A stretch of 24,138 nt of DNA from Streptomyces sp. NRRL WC-3618. Lineage in GTDB: Bacteria > Actinomycetota > Actinomycetes > Streptomycetales > Streptomycetaceae. How positions within the stretch are numbered: the stretch's first letter is position 1; each line of letters starts with the position of its first letter. The notes under the pieces are model-generated. The model searched no databases. It saw nothing but the letters and a program-made list of their open reading frames with translations, and had not been told where the DNA came from. Where the stretch lies: NCBI RefSeq assembly GCF_001280005.1, contig NZ_LGDW01000029.1, positions 1 through 24,138 of the forward strand. The letters are read 5' to 3'. This document shows, in pieces, positions 7,868-15,911 of the stretch. The translations under genes were made by a program, and so were the position numbers.

Positions 7868-7914
7868 CTCCGCACCACCGATACGGGACGCGAGTTCCCC
7901 CAGGAGGTCCTGTC

Positions 7915-8136
7915 ATGGCCCAGTCCGCGATCCAGCCGACCGCTGCTCCCACCGCCGTACCCGCAAAGCTGCCGATCGGTGCGATCGCCCCCTGGGCGGT
8001 CTTCTTCGGCGTGCTGATGCTGGTGCTGCTCTACTTCGTCGGCGCCGAACAGGGCGCCACCTCCGTCGTCTCCGGCGAGGGCGTGCACGAGTGGGTGCAC
8101 GACGCCCGTCACCTGCTCGGCTTCCCCTGCCACTGA
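7915..8136 (+). CDS. cbtB: CbtB, cobalt transporter small subunit
   Basis: A 73-residue protein with one membrane segment (about residues 26-48, APWAVFFGVLMLVLLYFVG). The C-terminal motif HEWVHDARHLLGFPCH is the signature of CbtB and supplies histidines and a cysteine that could bind cobalt. An AGGAGG ribosome-binding site (7902-7907) lies seven bases upstream of the ATG and may be masked by the riboswitch. It is followed after 25 bases by cbtA. CbtA/CbtB proteins are found under B12 riboswitch control and are assigned to cobalt uptake. The gene is complete and the identification firm. Confidence 0.93.
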   Translation: MAQSAIQPTAAPTAVPAKLPIGAIAPWAVFFGVLMLVLLYFVGAEQGATSVVSGEGVHEWVHDARHLLGFPCH

Positions 8137-8161
8137 CGACGACAGGGAAACGTACGAGCTC

Positions 8162-8941
8162 ATGAACTCCGCAACTGTACGAGGCCTCCTGGTCCGCGGC
8201 ATGCTCGCGGGCCTGGTGGCCGGTGTGCTCGTCTGGGTCGTCGCGTACCTCTTCGCCGAGCCGCTCGTCGACGACGCGATCGCGTTCGAGGAGATGCACG
8301 AGGCCCACCACGGGCACGCCGAACAGGCCCTCGTGTCCCGCGCGTTGCAGTCCACCGTTGGTCTGGGGACCGGCGTCCTCGTGTACGGCGTGGCGTTCGG
8401 CGGTATCGCGGCCCTCGCGTACTGCTTCGCGCTCGGCCGGATCGGCCGCTTCGGGCCGCGCGCGACCGCGCTGCTCCTCGCGGGGGCCGGCCTGCTCGCC
8501 GTGTACGTCGTGCCGTTCCTCAAGTATCCGGCGAACCCGCCCGCCGTCGGCAACCCTGACACCCTCGACCAGCGCACCGCGCTGTTCTTCCTGATGGTCG
8601 CGCTGAGCGTGCTGCTGGCCGTCGGCGCGGTCATCCTGGGCAAGCGTCTCGCGCCGCGCCTGGGCAACTGGAACGCGACCCTCGCCGCGAGCGCCTTCTT
8701 CGTCCTGGTTGTCGGACTGGCGTACGCGTTTCTGCCCTCGTTCACCAACGAGGTCCCGGCAGGTTTCTCCGCGAGCCTGCTGTGGCGCTACCGGGTGGCC
8801 ACGCTCGGCATCCAGGCGACGATGTGGACCGCGTTCGGCCTGGTCTTCGGGCTGATGGCGGAGCGGCTGCTCACTCCGAGGACGGCAGCGGCCGTCGGCG
8901 CGAGTGGTGCCGAGCCGCAGGCAACTCCCGTGGCGCACTGA
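8162..8941 (+). CDS. cbtA: CbtA, cobalt transporter membrane subunit
   Basis: A 259-residue polytopic membrane protein with about five hydrophobic segments, near residues 8-32, 64-92, 100-122, 138-160 and 178-240 (the last probably more than one helix). A histidine-rich loop after the first helix (MHEAHHGH, residues 45-52) is typical of CbtA and probably receives the metal. The LKYPANPPAVG motif near residue 120 is also conserved in the family. It is cotranscribed with cbtB under the cobalamin riboswitch and likely forms the uptake path for cobalt used in B12 synthesis. A strong hairpin ends the unit 16 bases after the stop. Confidence 0.92.
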   Translation: MNSATVRGLLVRGMLAGLVAGVLVWVVAYLFAEPLVDDAIAFEEMHEAHHGHAEQALVSRALQSTVGLGTGVLVYGVAFGGIAALAYCFALGRIGRFGPRATALLLAGAGLLAVYVVPFLKYPANPPAVGNPDTLDQRTALFFLMVALSVLLAVGAVILGKRLAPRLGNWNATLAASAFFVLVVGLAYAFLPSFTNEVPAGFSASLLWRYRVATLGIQATMWTAFGLVFGLMAERLLTPRTAAAVGASGAEPQATPVAH

Positions 8942-8957
8942 GCGGTTCGTCGCACTG

Positions 8958-8995
8958 CCTTGAGGGGGTCCCGGACATCCGGGACCCCCTCAAGG
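8958..8995 (+). terminator. Terminator hairpin after cbtA
   Basis: A perfect inverted repeat: an 18-base arm beginning CCTTGAGGGGGTCCC and its exact complement, separated by only two bases (effectively a four-base loop). It starts 16 bases after the cbtA stop. A T tract is absent, as is common in streptomycetes. The symmetry would act in either direction. Confidence 0.85.
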
Positions 8996-9095
8996 TGTGT
9001 GCGGACCCGTATGCGCACCGCCATTCCCAATTCCTGGAACACGTTCTACCGTGTGCGCCGACAGGACCGGCCCTGGGGAGCCAGCAGGAGGCGCC

Positions 9096-10274
9096 GTGCA
9101 TCTCGAATACTCGCCCGAGCAGCAGCGACTGCGCACCGAACTGCGCACCTACTTCGCCGAGTTGGTGCCGGACCGCGCCTACTCGCGGTTCAGCGACCAT
9201 GTTGCCCAGAAGCGCTTCTACCGCGAGACCATCCGCCGCCTCGGCGCCGACCGCTGGCTCGGCGTCGGCTGGCCCGAGGAGTACGGGGGACGCGGGCTGA
9301 CCCCGATGGAACAGTTCATCTTCTTCGACGAGGCCGCCCAGGCGGGCGTACCACTGCCGCTCATGGCGCTCAACACCGTCGGCCCGACGATCATGCGGTA
9401 CGGCACCGACGAGCAGAAGTCGTACTTCCTGCCGAAGATCCTCGCCGGTGAGATCGACTTCGCGATCGGCTACAGCGAGCCGGAGGCGGGCACCGACCTG
9501 GCCGCCCTGAAGACACGGGCGGTACGCGACGGCGACTCCTACATCGTCAACGGCCAGAAGATCTGGACGACGAACGGCGACACGGCCGACTGGGTGTGGC
9601 TCGCCGTGCGCACGGACCCGGACGCCCTGCCGCACAAGGGCATCACCATGCTGCTCATGCCGACCACCGACCCCGGTTACTCCTGCACCCTCATCCGCAC
9701 CCTCGCCTCGCACGACACCACGGCCAGCTACTACGAGAACGTCCGGGTCCCCGTCGCCCACCGCGTCGGTGAGGAGAACCAGGGCTGGCGGCTGATCACC
9801 AACCAGCTCAACCACGAGCGCGTCACCCTCGCCGCCCACGGCACGATGGCCATCCGCTCCCTGCACGACGTACAGCGCTGGGCGATGGAGACGAAACTCG
9901 CCGACGGCCGCCGCGTCGTCGACCTGCCGTGGGTCCGCCGGCGCCTGGCGCAGATCCACACCAAGCTCGACGCGATGAAACTCCTCAACTGGCAGATGGT
10001 GAACGCCGTCCAGGAAGGCACCCTCACCCCCCAGGACGCCTCCGCCGTCAAGGTCTACGGCTCCGAGGCCCGCCGCGAGGCCTACGCCTGGCTCCTGGAG
10101 ATCGTCGCCACCCCGGGCGCCCTCAAGGAGGGCTCGGCCGGCGAGGTACTCCACGGCGAACTGGAACGTGGGTACCGCTCCGCGGTGATCTTCACCTTCG
10201 GGGGCGGTAACAACGAGATCCAGCGGGAGATCATCTCGTGGATCGGGCTGGGGATGCCGAGGGTACGGCGCTGA
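9096..10274 (+). CDS. Acyl-CoA dehydrogenase family protein (FadE-type)
   Basis: A 392-residue FAD-dependent acyl-CoA dehydrogenase that should introduce a double bond next to a CoA thioester. The N-terminal helical domain (YSPEQQRLRTELRTYFAE) is followed by the FAD/substrate motif YSEPEAGTDLAALK and the KIWTTNG strand. The C-terminal domain ends with FTFGGGNNEIQREIISWIGLGMPR, the FAD-contacting motif of the superfamily. The GTG start follows an AGGAGG site (9086-9091) by four bases. The sequence is closer to actinobacterial FadE paralogues for unusual acyl chains than to short-chain butyryl-CoA dehydrogenases, but the substrate cannot be stated. It is a single-gene unit between the cbtA terminator and the recombinase scar. 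Confidence 0.92.
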   Translation: MHLEYSPEQQRLRTELRTYFAELVPDRAYSRFSDHVAQKRFYRETIRRLGADRWLGVGWPEEYGGRGLTPMEQFIFFDEAAQAGVPLPLMALNTVGPTIMRYGTDEQKSYFLPKILAGEIDFAIGYSEPEAGTDLAALKTRAVRDGDSYIVNGQKIWTTNGDTADWVWLAVRTDPDALPHKGITMLLMPTTDPGYSCTLIRTLASHDTTASYYENVRVPVAHRVGEENQGWRLITNQLNHERVTLAAHGTMAIRSLHDVQRWAMETKLADGRRVVDLPWVRRRLAQIHTKLDAMKLLNWQMVNAVQEGTLTPQDASAVKVYGSEARREAYAWLLEIVATPGALKEGSAGEVLHGELERGYRSAVIFTFGGGNNEIQREIISWIGLGMPRVRR

Positions 10275-10399
10275 GACGTGTTGTGACGAGGCTTTTAGCT
10301 GGCACAAAAGCGGGACAGTTGGCACTGAGCTCAACGCTCGGCGGCGGCGGTGCAGATCCCTCCGTGATGCTACTGACTGGGCTTTGAACTGCTCCGTTC

Positions 10400-10801
10400 G
10401 TGGACTGCGGGACGCTGTTCCGTCGCACCGCCCGCCGGATCCGCGAACGCTTCGAGCCGCGCTTCCCGGACGTCGCCCCGCCCCGATGCAGGCACTCGTT
10501 CGCCATGGCCACGCTGGAGAGACTGGTGGAGGGCCACTACCGGCAGGCCGCCCAGCTCGCCCTGGCGACGGGTGACGCCGCCGGGCTCGCGCTCTATCTG
10601 CTGAAGGCCGATCCGCTGCTGATCCTGCGGGACCTGTTGGGCCATTCCAGCGTGCTGACCACGGAAATTCACCTGAAGCGCCTGGACGTGCACCGCATCT
10701 ACCGGGCGGCCTGGGAGAAGGCCCGCGACGACGTCGATCCGGCCTCGCTCACCGAGGCCGACGCCGAGTTCGAGGAGGCGGTCCGATGCCCGCCGAAGTG
10801 A
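10400..10801 (+). pseudogene. C-terminal fragment of a tyrosine recombinase
   Basis: About 133 codons match only the catalytic half of a tyrosine site-specific recombinase: RHSFAMATLERL (box II region) and LLGHSSVLTTEIHLKRLD, which carries the GHSS motif of box II/III. The N-terminal DNA-binding half is missing. The histidine expected three residues before the box II arginine is a proline (PPRCRHS). The residue in the usual position of the nucleophilic tyrosine is histidine (TTEIHL, where relatives have TTExYL). Both changes should abolish activity. The end overlaps the start of a second recombinase-like frame by 16 bases, as in elements with tandem recombinases (Tn554-like or recombinase-in-trio). 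It is a decayed mobile-element relic. Confidence 0.75.
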
Positions 10802-11157
10802 TCCGCGACCCGTTGTCGCTGAGGCTGTCGCTGCCCGGACACGAGACCTACGTGCTCACGATCGGGGACCTGCCCAACCCGGTACTGGCGGCCGATCTCG
10901 CCGAGGGGCTGGTGGCCGCAGTCCATCCGAACGGCCCGATCGCCAAGCCGGGAACGGCCAACAGCTTCTTCTACACGCTGCGCCGCGCCGTCCGTGAACT
11001 CGCCGACGCGGGCTTCACCGGGTCGGCGGCCGAGCTGACCCGGCCGGTGCTCGGGGCCTTCTGACTGCGCTCGCACTACCTGGTCGAATACCGCACACGC
11101 ACGCTTCTGCGGGCTCTTGACCAGCGGCACCGCGTGTTGGCCGAACCGGTGCGGGAC
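10786..11157 (+). pseudogene. N-terminal fragment of a second recombinase-like gene with nonsense codon
   Basis: The frame opens with ATG at 10786, inside the preceding recombinase gene, and runs 92 codons to a TGA at 11062-11064. Reading through that codon continues a sensible arginine-rich sequence (LRSHYLVEYRTRTLLRALDQ) to about 11157, where the opposite-strand lipoprotein fragment begins. A TGG-to-TGA change would restore the local sequence GAFWLRSHY. The start region (LPGHETYVLTIGDLPNP, then FFYTLRRAVRELADAGF) resembles the N-terminus of large streptomycete integrase-like proteins found as the second gene of tandem recombinase modules. Homology is judged by eye; the truncation is clear. 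Confidence 0.55.
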
Positions 11158-11546
11158 TTGAGCACCTTCGCGCCGGAGGGCAGTTCCAGTGTCGAGGTGT
11201 ACGCGAATTGCTCGTCCCCGATCTTCGGCGTGGCCGACTTGGCGACCTTCACCTCGATAGGAGTTGTACCCGCCGTCATCGAGTAGGTGGGGCATGACGT
11301 GTAGGCGCCGAACAGTTCACGCAGCTTGCTGGAGAGGACCGAGGGGCGGTCGCTATGCAGTTCCTCGCCGAGCGTGGAGGCCGTGTTGTACGTGAAGCTG
11401 ATCTCCGCCTTCGAAACGAACATCGCCTCGTCGCCGTTCTGCCCCAGTTTCTCGAGCGAAGCGCACCCCTGGACCGCGACGTCGTCGAACTCACCGCTGC
11501 TGGCCTTCTCCTGGACGGCAAGGCGCGTACCGTCGCCGGTTGAGAC
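11157..11546 (-). pseudogene. Internal fragment of a secreted/lipoprotein-like gene
   Basis: An open stretch of about 130 codons on the complement has no plausible start and no natural end. It includes VQGCASLEKLGQNGDEAMF and SFTYNTASTLGEELHSD, then LRELFGAYTSCPTYSM, and ends in ELPSGAKVLKS before running into the recombinase remnant. The paired cysteines and alternating polar strands resemble extracytoplasmic sensor or lipoprotein domains of streptomycetes. The signal peptide and lipobox that a complete gene would have are missing, and an in-frame stop lies at 11547-11549. It is a fragment left by rearrangement; the family is not certain. Confidence 0.5.
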
Positions 11547-11581
11547 TCAGTGGTGCTTCAGACGCGGTGAGGCGCATCGCA

Positions 11582-12115
11582 CTACCCCACGCAGACCGTG
11601 AAGTCGACGGTCGACCCTTGGACGGCCAGCCGGCCGAGCGACCTCATGATCTTGAGCACGCGCACGTTGTCCGAGCTGGTCAGGACGACGATCGAAGAGC
11701 AGCCGAAGCCGCGGGCCTGAGTGCGCGCAAATTGCACCAATGAGGTACCCAGGCCCCGGCTCTGCCAGGCGTCCTCGATCATGATGCCGAGCTCGGCTGC
11801 ATTGGCCTCGGCCGTACGGACCAGGTTCATGGTCGCGATGATCTTGTCCGGAATGTCCTTGGGATGCGTGACCCAGGTGAGACTGCGGTCGGGACGCGTC
11901 AGGTGGACGAATTCGGAGAGGGACAGCGATCGTCGAGCGGCCAGGTAGCGGGCGAAGCGCGTCTGGAGTGAACAGCGCTCGTGGAGCTCGTTCACCGCGT
12001 CGAAGTCGTCGAGGGCCGCGGAGCGCGTGACGGTCTGGCTGGCGGCGTGGGCGTGACGGGCCGTTGCGGCGCCGGTCTGCAACGGCGCATGGGGGCTGAG
12101 GGCAGAGGTGGGCAC
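11582..12115 (-). CDS. GNAT-family N-acetyltransferase
   Basis: A 177-residue protein with the GNAT fold. The acetyl-CoA pyrophosphate-binding motif is in EDAWQSRGLGTSLVQFA (Q-x-x-G-x-G pattern). It is preceded by the AELGIMI strand and followed by a strand-helix segment ending VLKIMRSLG. The N-terminal part (DDFDAVNELHERCSLQTRFARY) is typical of a GNAT group whose members accept unknown small substrates. The GTG at 12115 was chosen because AAGGA lies five bases upstream; a GTG at 12151 would add 12 residues but lacks a good site. The first ~30 residues are low in conserved features. No operon partner is evident and the substrate is unknown. Confidence 0.75.
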   Translation of the reverse strand: MPTSALSPHAPLQTGAATARHAHAASQTVTRSAALDDFDAVNELHERCSLQTRFARYLAARRSLSLSEFVHLTRPDRSLTWVTHPKDIPDKIIATMNLVRTAEANAAELGIMIEDAWQSRGLGTSLVQFARTQARGFGCSSIVVLTSSDNVRVLKIMRSLGRLAVQGSTVDFTVCVG

Positions 12116-12151
12116 GGCAGTCCTTGGCTTGTCGGGGCAGCGAGGGCTCAC

Positions 12152-12749
12152 GACACCGTGCTGGACCGCGGCACCCGTCGGGGGGCTGGGCGGGGGCTAC
12201 TGACCGGGGTCCGGCACGGCCAGTTGAAGTGCTGTACCCCGTGGCGGGATCGCGGCCCGTGGCAAGGGGTGTCGGCACCTCTTCTTGGGCCGAGGACCGG
12301 GCCCTGCAGCTGTGATTCGACGATACGACCCGTTGTTCCCGGAAGACCGCTGGGCCACCACATCCGACGAACTCCCCGACGTCATGTCTCGCAACGCGTC
12401 GGGCGCGTCGTAGGCAGGCGCGGGTCGGTTGTCGTTGCCTCCTCCCTCGGGCCGCGCTCGGAGGCCTGGACCCCGCCGTGGGCCACCTCCCCGTGGACCG
12501 GCCCGTGATCGCCGCCCCCCGGGGGCCTTTTGCTTTTCAGGAGCACTCCCGACGTGACCGGATTCCCCCCCTGGTCAGGGCCCTGCGCGTGGAGCGGAAG
12601 CGCCGTGGCGGGAGGGCAACCCCGCGAGGTTTCCCGCGCTTTGTGTGAGGGTGCGTGGGCCCATAGAGGGGCAGCACCGCCCCGGATTCCTGCGGGCGGG
12701 GCTGCCTGCCGGGCATCCGGCAGAAGGACCTCAGAAAGGGACCACGTAC
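12152..12749. other. Gene-poor stretch of about 600 bp
   Basis: No convincing gene was found on either strand. A 33-codon frame beginning GTG at 12312 (DPLFPEDRWATTSDELPD) reads like protein but is too short to assign. The 3' end holds the leader of the small ORF at 12750. A GC-rich palindrome followed by TTTTGCTTTT (12511-12538) is listed separately. Confidence 0.5.
12511..12538 (+). terminator. Possible intrinsic terminator
   Basis: The palindromic GCCCCCCGGGGGC core can fold into a short stem and is followed at once by TTTTGCTTTT. The arrangement resembles a rho-independent terminator reading rightward, though no obvious gene on that strand ends here. Confidence 0.3.
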
Positions 12750-12926
12750 GTGAACACCAACCTGCCCGCCCCCGGCGGAGGCGACAGCCCGCGCCTGTTC
12801 GTCCTGCTCCTGGTGGCGGCCGCGGCCGCCGCAGCCGCGCAGAGCGAGGCATGGGCTAACGCTCTGGGAACTGCGGTCACTCTGTACTCCGTCCTCACCA
12901 TCGGCAGCCAGGACCGGAGGAATTGA
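12750..12926 (+). CDS. Small hydrophobic hypothetical protein
   Basis: A 58-residue frame starting GTG with an AAAGGG sequence about nine bases upstream. Residues about 15-31 are a hydrophobic, alanine-rich run (RLFVLLLVAAAAAAAAQSEA), and a second hydrophobic stretch (GTAVTLYSVLTIG) follows. One or two short membrane segments are possible. Its stop ends two bases before the ATG of the next gene, and the GGAGGA ribosome-binding site of that gene lies within its last codons. This spacing suggests translational coupling and supports it being real. No family is recognised. Confidence 0.5.
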   Translation: MNTNLPAPGGGDSPRLFVLLLVAAAAAAAAQSEAWANALGTAVTLYSVLTIGSQDRRN

Positions 12927-12928
12927 CC

Positions 12929-13890
12929 ATGGCCCGCACGAAACCGTCCACCGCCCACCTTGCCCTGGTCAGAGCCATCAAGGAGCACGGGTGCGAAGCC
13001 ACCGCGATGCAGGTGGAGCGCTGGCAGCGACAGGGCTGGCTCCCCAAGGCATCGGCCTGGTTCGATCCCGACTCCCGCACGATTCGGCCCCTGATCATGG
13101 GCAGGGCCGTGTGGTTGGCAAGCAACGCGCGGGCTGGCCGCAGCATCGGTTGGTGGGGGTGGGTCTTCTGGGCTGTCGACGACACCCCGGACAGCGCCCA
13201 GCGGCTGCGGGCGGCCCTCGTCACGGTGCTGAAGCGACCGCTGGCACGCGCGGGAATTGAGAAGGTCCCCACCGGGAACTCCAACCGGGCCTTCCAGGCC
13301 CGCCAGGACGCTGCTGCCAGGAGGGGGACGAACCGCCGTGGGCCTCGGCGCGACCTGGACGCAACTCTGCGCGCCCACGCTGCCGAGGTCGGGCTGGAAC
13401 TGCCCCGCCCGCGGGCGGCCGCCCTCCCGAGCATCTTTCACTGGTCCCTGATGGACTTCGGTGCCCGGCTGCTCCTCGGTGGCGGCGCCGACATCGCGAT
13501 CGAGGACCTGCTGGAAGCGCTGGAACGGGCCATGCCGGACCACACCGAGGCGATCGCGCGCATTCGTGAGGAGCACCGGGAGGCCGAACTCGCCGGATCC
13601 GACCTGCTGCAGCATCCCCTTGCTCAGGGCATCTCCGGCATCGTGCGCACCGTCGAAAGGGCTGGCGACCAGGACCTGTGCCACGCCGTGCGCACCTGTA
13701 CGAGAGCGACGGTCGTCCTCGAGGCGCTGATGCGGTGCGCCCCGGAGGAGCCGGAGATTCTTGCCTGGCTGACGGGGGATGTGATGTGGGACCAGTGGGC
13801 CCGCGTCGGTGGCATCACTCCGGAGGGGGCGTCCGGTCTGGCCGCCGTCGCCCTCAACACGTTCCAGTACATGGCCATGCCCGGCTGGGC
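12929..13890 (+). pseudogene. Helix-turn-helix-like hypothetical gene, 3' end lost
   Basis: About 320 codons of plausible protein start at an ATG with GGAGGA five to ten bases upstream. Residues about 8-40 (MQVERWQRQGWLPKASAWF) resemble the MerR-like 'RWxxxGLLP' DNA-binding segment of streptomycete hypothetical proteins. Later helical segments include FHWSLMDFGARLLLGG and LHPLAQ-type leucine-rich stretches, ending at TFQYMAMPGWA. After about 13890 the frame has no stop and continues into the antisense strand of the dsbA-like gene until 14746. The residues there are low-complexity and clearly the complement of a real gene. The natural end is therefore missing or shifted, probably by a deletion. 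Function unknown. Confidence 0.6.
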
Positions 13891-13909
13891 CGCGGGGAGC
13901 GCAGCAGGC

Positions 13910-14581
13910 TCAGGCGGCGGTGGCGGCCAGGTGCTGGTCCAGCGCGCGGGTGAGGGCGTCGGCCGAGGCGACGGGGCCGCCCATGCGGTCGGTGCCGTGT
14001 GCGGTGTGCAGCAGGAGCGTCGGGTAGCTGTCGACGCCCAGTCGGCGCACCTGGTGGAAGTCGGCCTCCGCCTCGGCGCGAGCGGCGGGGGACGCGTAGG
14101 CCGCGGCCACCGCGTCCGGATCCAGCCCCAACTCGGCCGCGATGTCCCGGTAGACCTGCACGTCGGAGAGGCTGCGGCCGTCGAGGTACCAGGCGCGCTG
14201 CATGGCCGCGCCGGCTTCGAGGGCGTTCGCGCCCGGCTGGCTGCGCAGCGCGACCAGGCCGGCGGCGGCGTCGGCGGAGTCCATCACGACGGTGCCCTCG
14301 GCCAGCACCCGGCGGTAGCCGGCGCCGAAGGTGACGCCGGTCAGCTGGCCGATGCGCTCGTTGGCGCCGGGGACGTGCGGGTAGGCCGCCACCGGCAGGG
14401 CGCGCGACCCGGTGAACAGGCCGCCGGACAGCACCCGCAGCTCGATCCGGTCCGCGTTGGCGGCGGCGAAGTCGTGCAGGGCCGGGCCGAAGCCGTAGCA
14501 CCAGCCGCAGTAGGCGTCGAAGGCGTAGGTCAGCCGCGCTCGGCCGATGGCGTGCTCCTGGTTCGCGGGTTCGGTCTTCAT
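13910..14581 (-). CDS. DsbA-family thiol oxidoreductase (FrnE-like)
   Basis: A 223-residue thioredoxin-fold protein with an inserted helical domain, the DsbA/FrnE arrangement. The active-site motif is CGWC (residues 25-28) in YAFDAYCGWCYGFGPAL. The cis-proline loop is GVDSYPTLLL near residue 190. There is no signal peptide, so it acts in the cytoplasm. The ATG at 14581 was chosen because the homologous sequence begins just after it; the AGGAGAGG upstream is about 12 bases away, slightly long. It is divergent from an AraC-family regulator across 121 bp, which probably controls it. FrnE-type proteins are linked to disulfide or oxidative stress chemistry. Confidence 0.9.
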   Translation of the reverse strand: MKTEPANQEHAIGRARLTYAFDAYCGWCYGFGPALHDFAAANADRIELRVLSGGLFTGSRALPVAAYPHVPGANERIGQLTGVTFGAGYRRVLAEGTVVMDSADAAAGLVALRSQPGANALEAGAAMQRAWYLDGRSLSDVQVYRDIAAELGLDPDAVAAAYASPAARAEAEADFHQVRRLGVDSYPTLLLHTAHGTDRMGGPVASADALTRALDQHLAATAA

Positions 14582-14702
14582 GAGGTACGTCGTCCTCTCC
14601 TTGGATCTGGTCTGCCTGTCAGCGGCCGCCGCGGTGGTGCGCCGCGGTCACACCAGAAACGTAGGAGCGAAATCCGGCGCGACCCGGATACGCTGGCGAC
14701 TC

Positions 14703-15608
14703 ATGATGGTCAGAACTGGACACCGAGCAGGAAAACGCATCCCTGATGTCGGTTTCGCTGCTCCCGTGGGGACACCGGCTGGGGTGGAGGTGCTCTCCCT
14801 GGCGGTCCTGCGCGAGCGGGCACCGGTCCGTTTAGGCAAGGGGCGGATCACGCTTCCCCAGCGCCCTGACTTCCACCACCTGATCACGCTGTCCGAAGGC
14901 CGACTGCGGCACACGGTCGACTTCACCGGCTACACCCTCGAACCGGGGGCCTGGCTGTGGGTGCGTCCCGGCCAGGTGCAGCAGTGGGGCGACCTCGAGA
15001 AAGCCGAGGGCACTCTGATTCTCTTCGAGCGCGACTTCCTCGACCCGGCCACAGTGGCCGCGGCCGGCCTGGACGAACGGCACGCGCCGCCGCTCCTCAC
15101 GCCCGTCGGCGAGGACCGTTCAGCCCTGGAGATCGCGTCCGCGCACCTGGAGCACGAGTTCCACGCCCTGGGCCGCGTCCCGCTGGAGGCGCACGTGCTC
15201 ATCCTGCGCCAGCTGCTCGGCGCGCTGGTCCTGCGCGCCGCCCACATCCAGGCCCCTGCCAGCCTGGCCCCTGACCCGGGCGAGCCGTATGTGCGGTTCC
15301 GTGCCGCGGTGGACCGCGACTTCGCCAGCGTCCGTCGCGTCGAGGACTACGCCCACGCCCTCGGCTACTCGGCGCGCACGCTCTCCCGCGCCACGCTCGC
15401 GGCCGACGGAGTCACCGCCAAGGAGTTCATCGACCGCCGCGTCCTGCTGGAGGCCAAGCGGCTGCTTGCCCACAGCGACCAGTCCGCCGCCCGGATCGCC
15501 GCGCAGCTCGGCTTCTCCAGCGCCACCAACTTCAGCAAGTTCTTCCACCGGCACACGGGCAAGAGCCCCCTCGGCTTCCGCGGCACGATCCGCGGCACGC
15601 AAAGCTGA
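14703..15608 (+). CDS. AraC-family transcriptional regulator
   Basis: A 301-residue regulator. Residues about 20-110 form a cupin-like AraC ligand-binding region (LPQRPDFHHLITLSEGRLRH, then YTLEPGAWLWVRPGQVQQW). Residues about 205-298 hold the two helix-turn-helix motifs of the AraC DNA-binding domain: VEDYAHALGYSARTLSRA, then AARIAAQLGFSSATNFSKFF with the final GKSPLGFR signature. Two ATG codons at 14703 and 14706 are possible starts; neither has a strong ribosome-binding site. It is divergent from the dsbA-like gene, its most likely target. The ligand is unknown. Confidence 0.9.
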   Translation: MMVRTGHRAGKRIPDVGFAAPVGTPAGVEVLSLAVLRERAPVRLGKGRITLPQRPDFHHLITLSEGRLRHTVDFTGYTLEPGAWLWVRPGQVQQWGDLEKAEGTLILFERDFLDPATVAAAGLDERHAPPLLTPVGEDRSALEIASAHLEHEFHALGRVPLEAHVLILRQLLGALVLRAAHIQAPASLAPDPGEPYVRFRAAVDRDFASVRRVEDYAHALGYSARTLSRATLAADGVTAKEFIDRRVLLEAKRLLAHSDQSAARIAAQLGFSSATNFSKFFHRHTGKSPLGFRGTIRGTQS

Positions 15609-15669
15609 GCCGGCCGGAAACGACACTCGTGGACTCCCAGGTCACCTGACGCGCAGGGGTGAACAGGCG

Positions 15670-15707
15670 TCGCGGAAGACGGTGAAGCTGCCGGCGTTCT
15701 TCCGCGA
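15670..15707. terminator. Inverted repeat downstream of the araC-like gene
   Basis: Perfect 10-base arms (TCGCGGAAGA and TCTTCCGCGA) are separated by 18 bases that can pair further. The repeat begins 62 bases after the AraC stop and could terminate its transcript. It lacks a T tract, so a mobile-element end is an alternative. Confidence 0.45.
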
Positions 15708-15873
15708 GCCTCTCGACGGGGCTTGCGTCGAATCGCCTTGCGGCCCAACCGTCCCGGAGAAATCAAGATCGCCCGGCAGATCCCGAGCCCGACAGGTCGC
15801 CGTCACCGGGCGGATCCGTCACCCAGCAGCCGGGGCGACCCAAAGACCCCGCGCCCGCTCATTCAGCTGCTCG

Positions 15874-15911
15874 CGTGGTGGCGCGTCTCCGCAACGCGGA
15901 GCACCACCACG
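15874..15911. terminator. Two-step hairpin
   Basis: Outer arms CGTGGTG (15874-15880) and CACCACG (15905-15911) enclose perfect inner arms CTCCGC (15887-15892) and GCGGAG (15896-15901). A stable RNA stem is possible on either strand. No adjacent gene claims it. Confidence 0.35.

Noticed and set aside
8871..10334. A 487-codon open frame on the complement
   Set aside because: It is antisense to the acyl-CoA dehydrogenase, which has clear family motifs.
10275..10400. tRNA-type attachment site for the recombinase relic
   Set aside because: No tRNA cloverleaf sequence was found, and no matching direct repeat was seen at the other side of the scar.
13890..14746. Extension of the HTH-like protein to 606 residues
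   Set aside because: This portion is the complement of the dsbA-like gene, which has a clear CGWC active site and normal length. The extension is glycine/valine-rich shadow.
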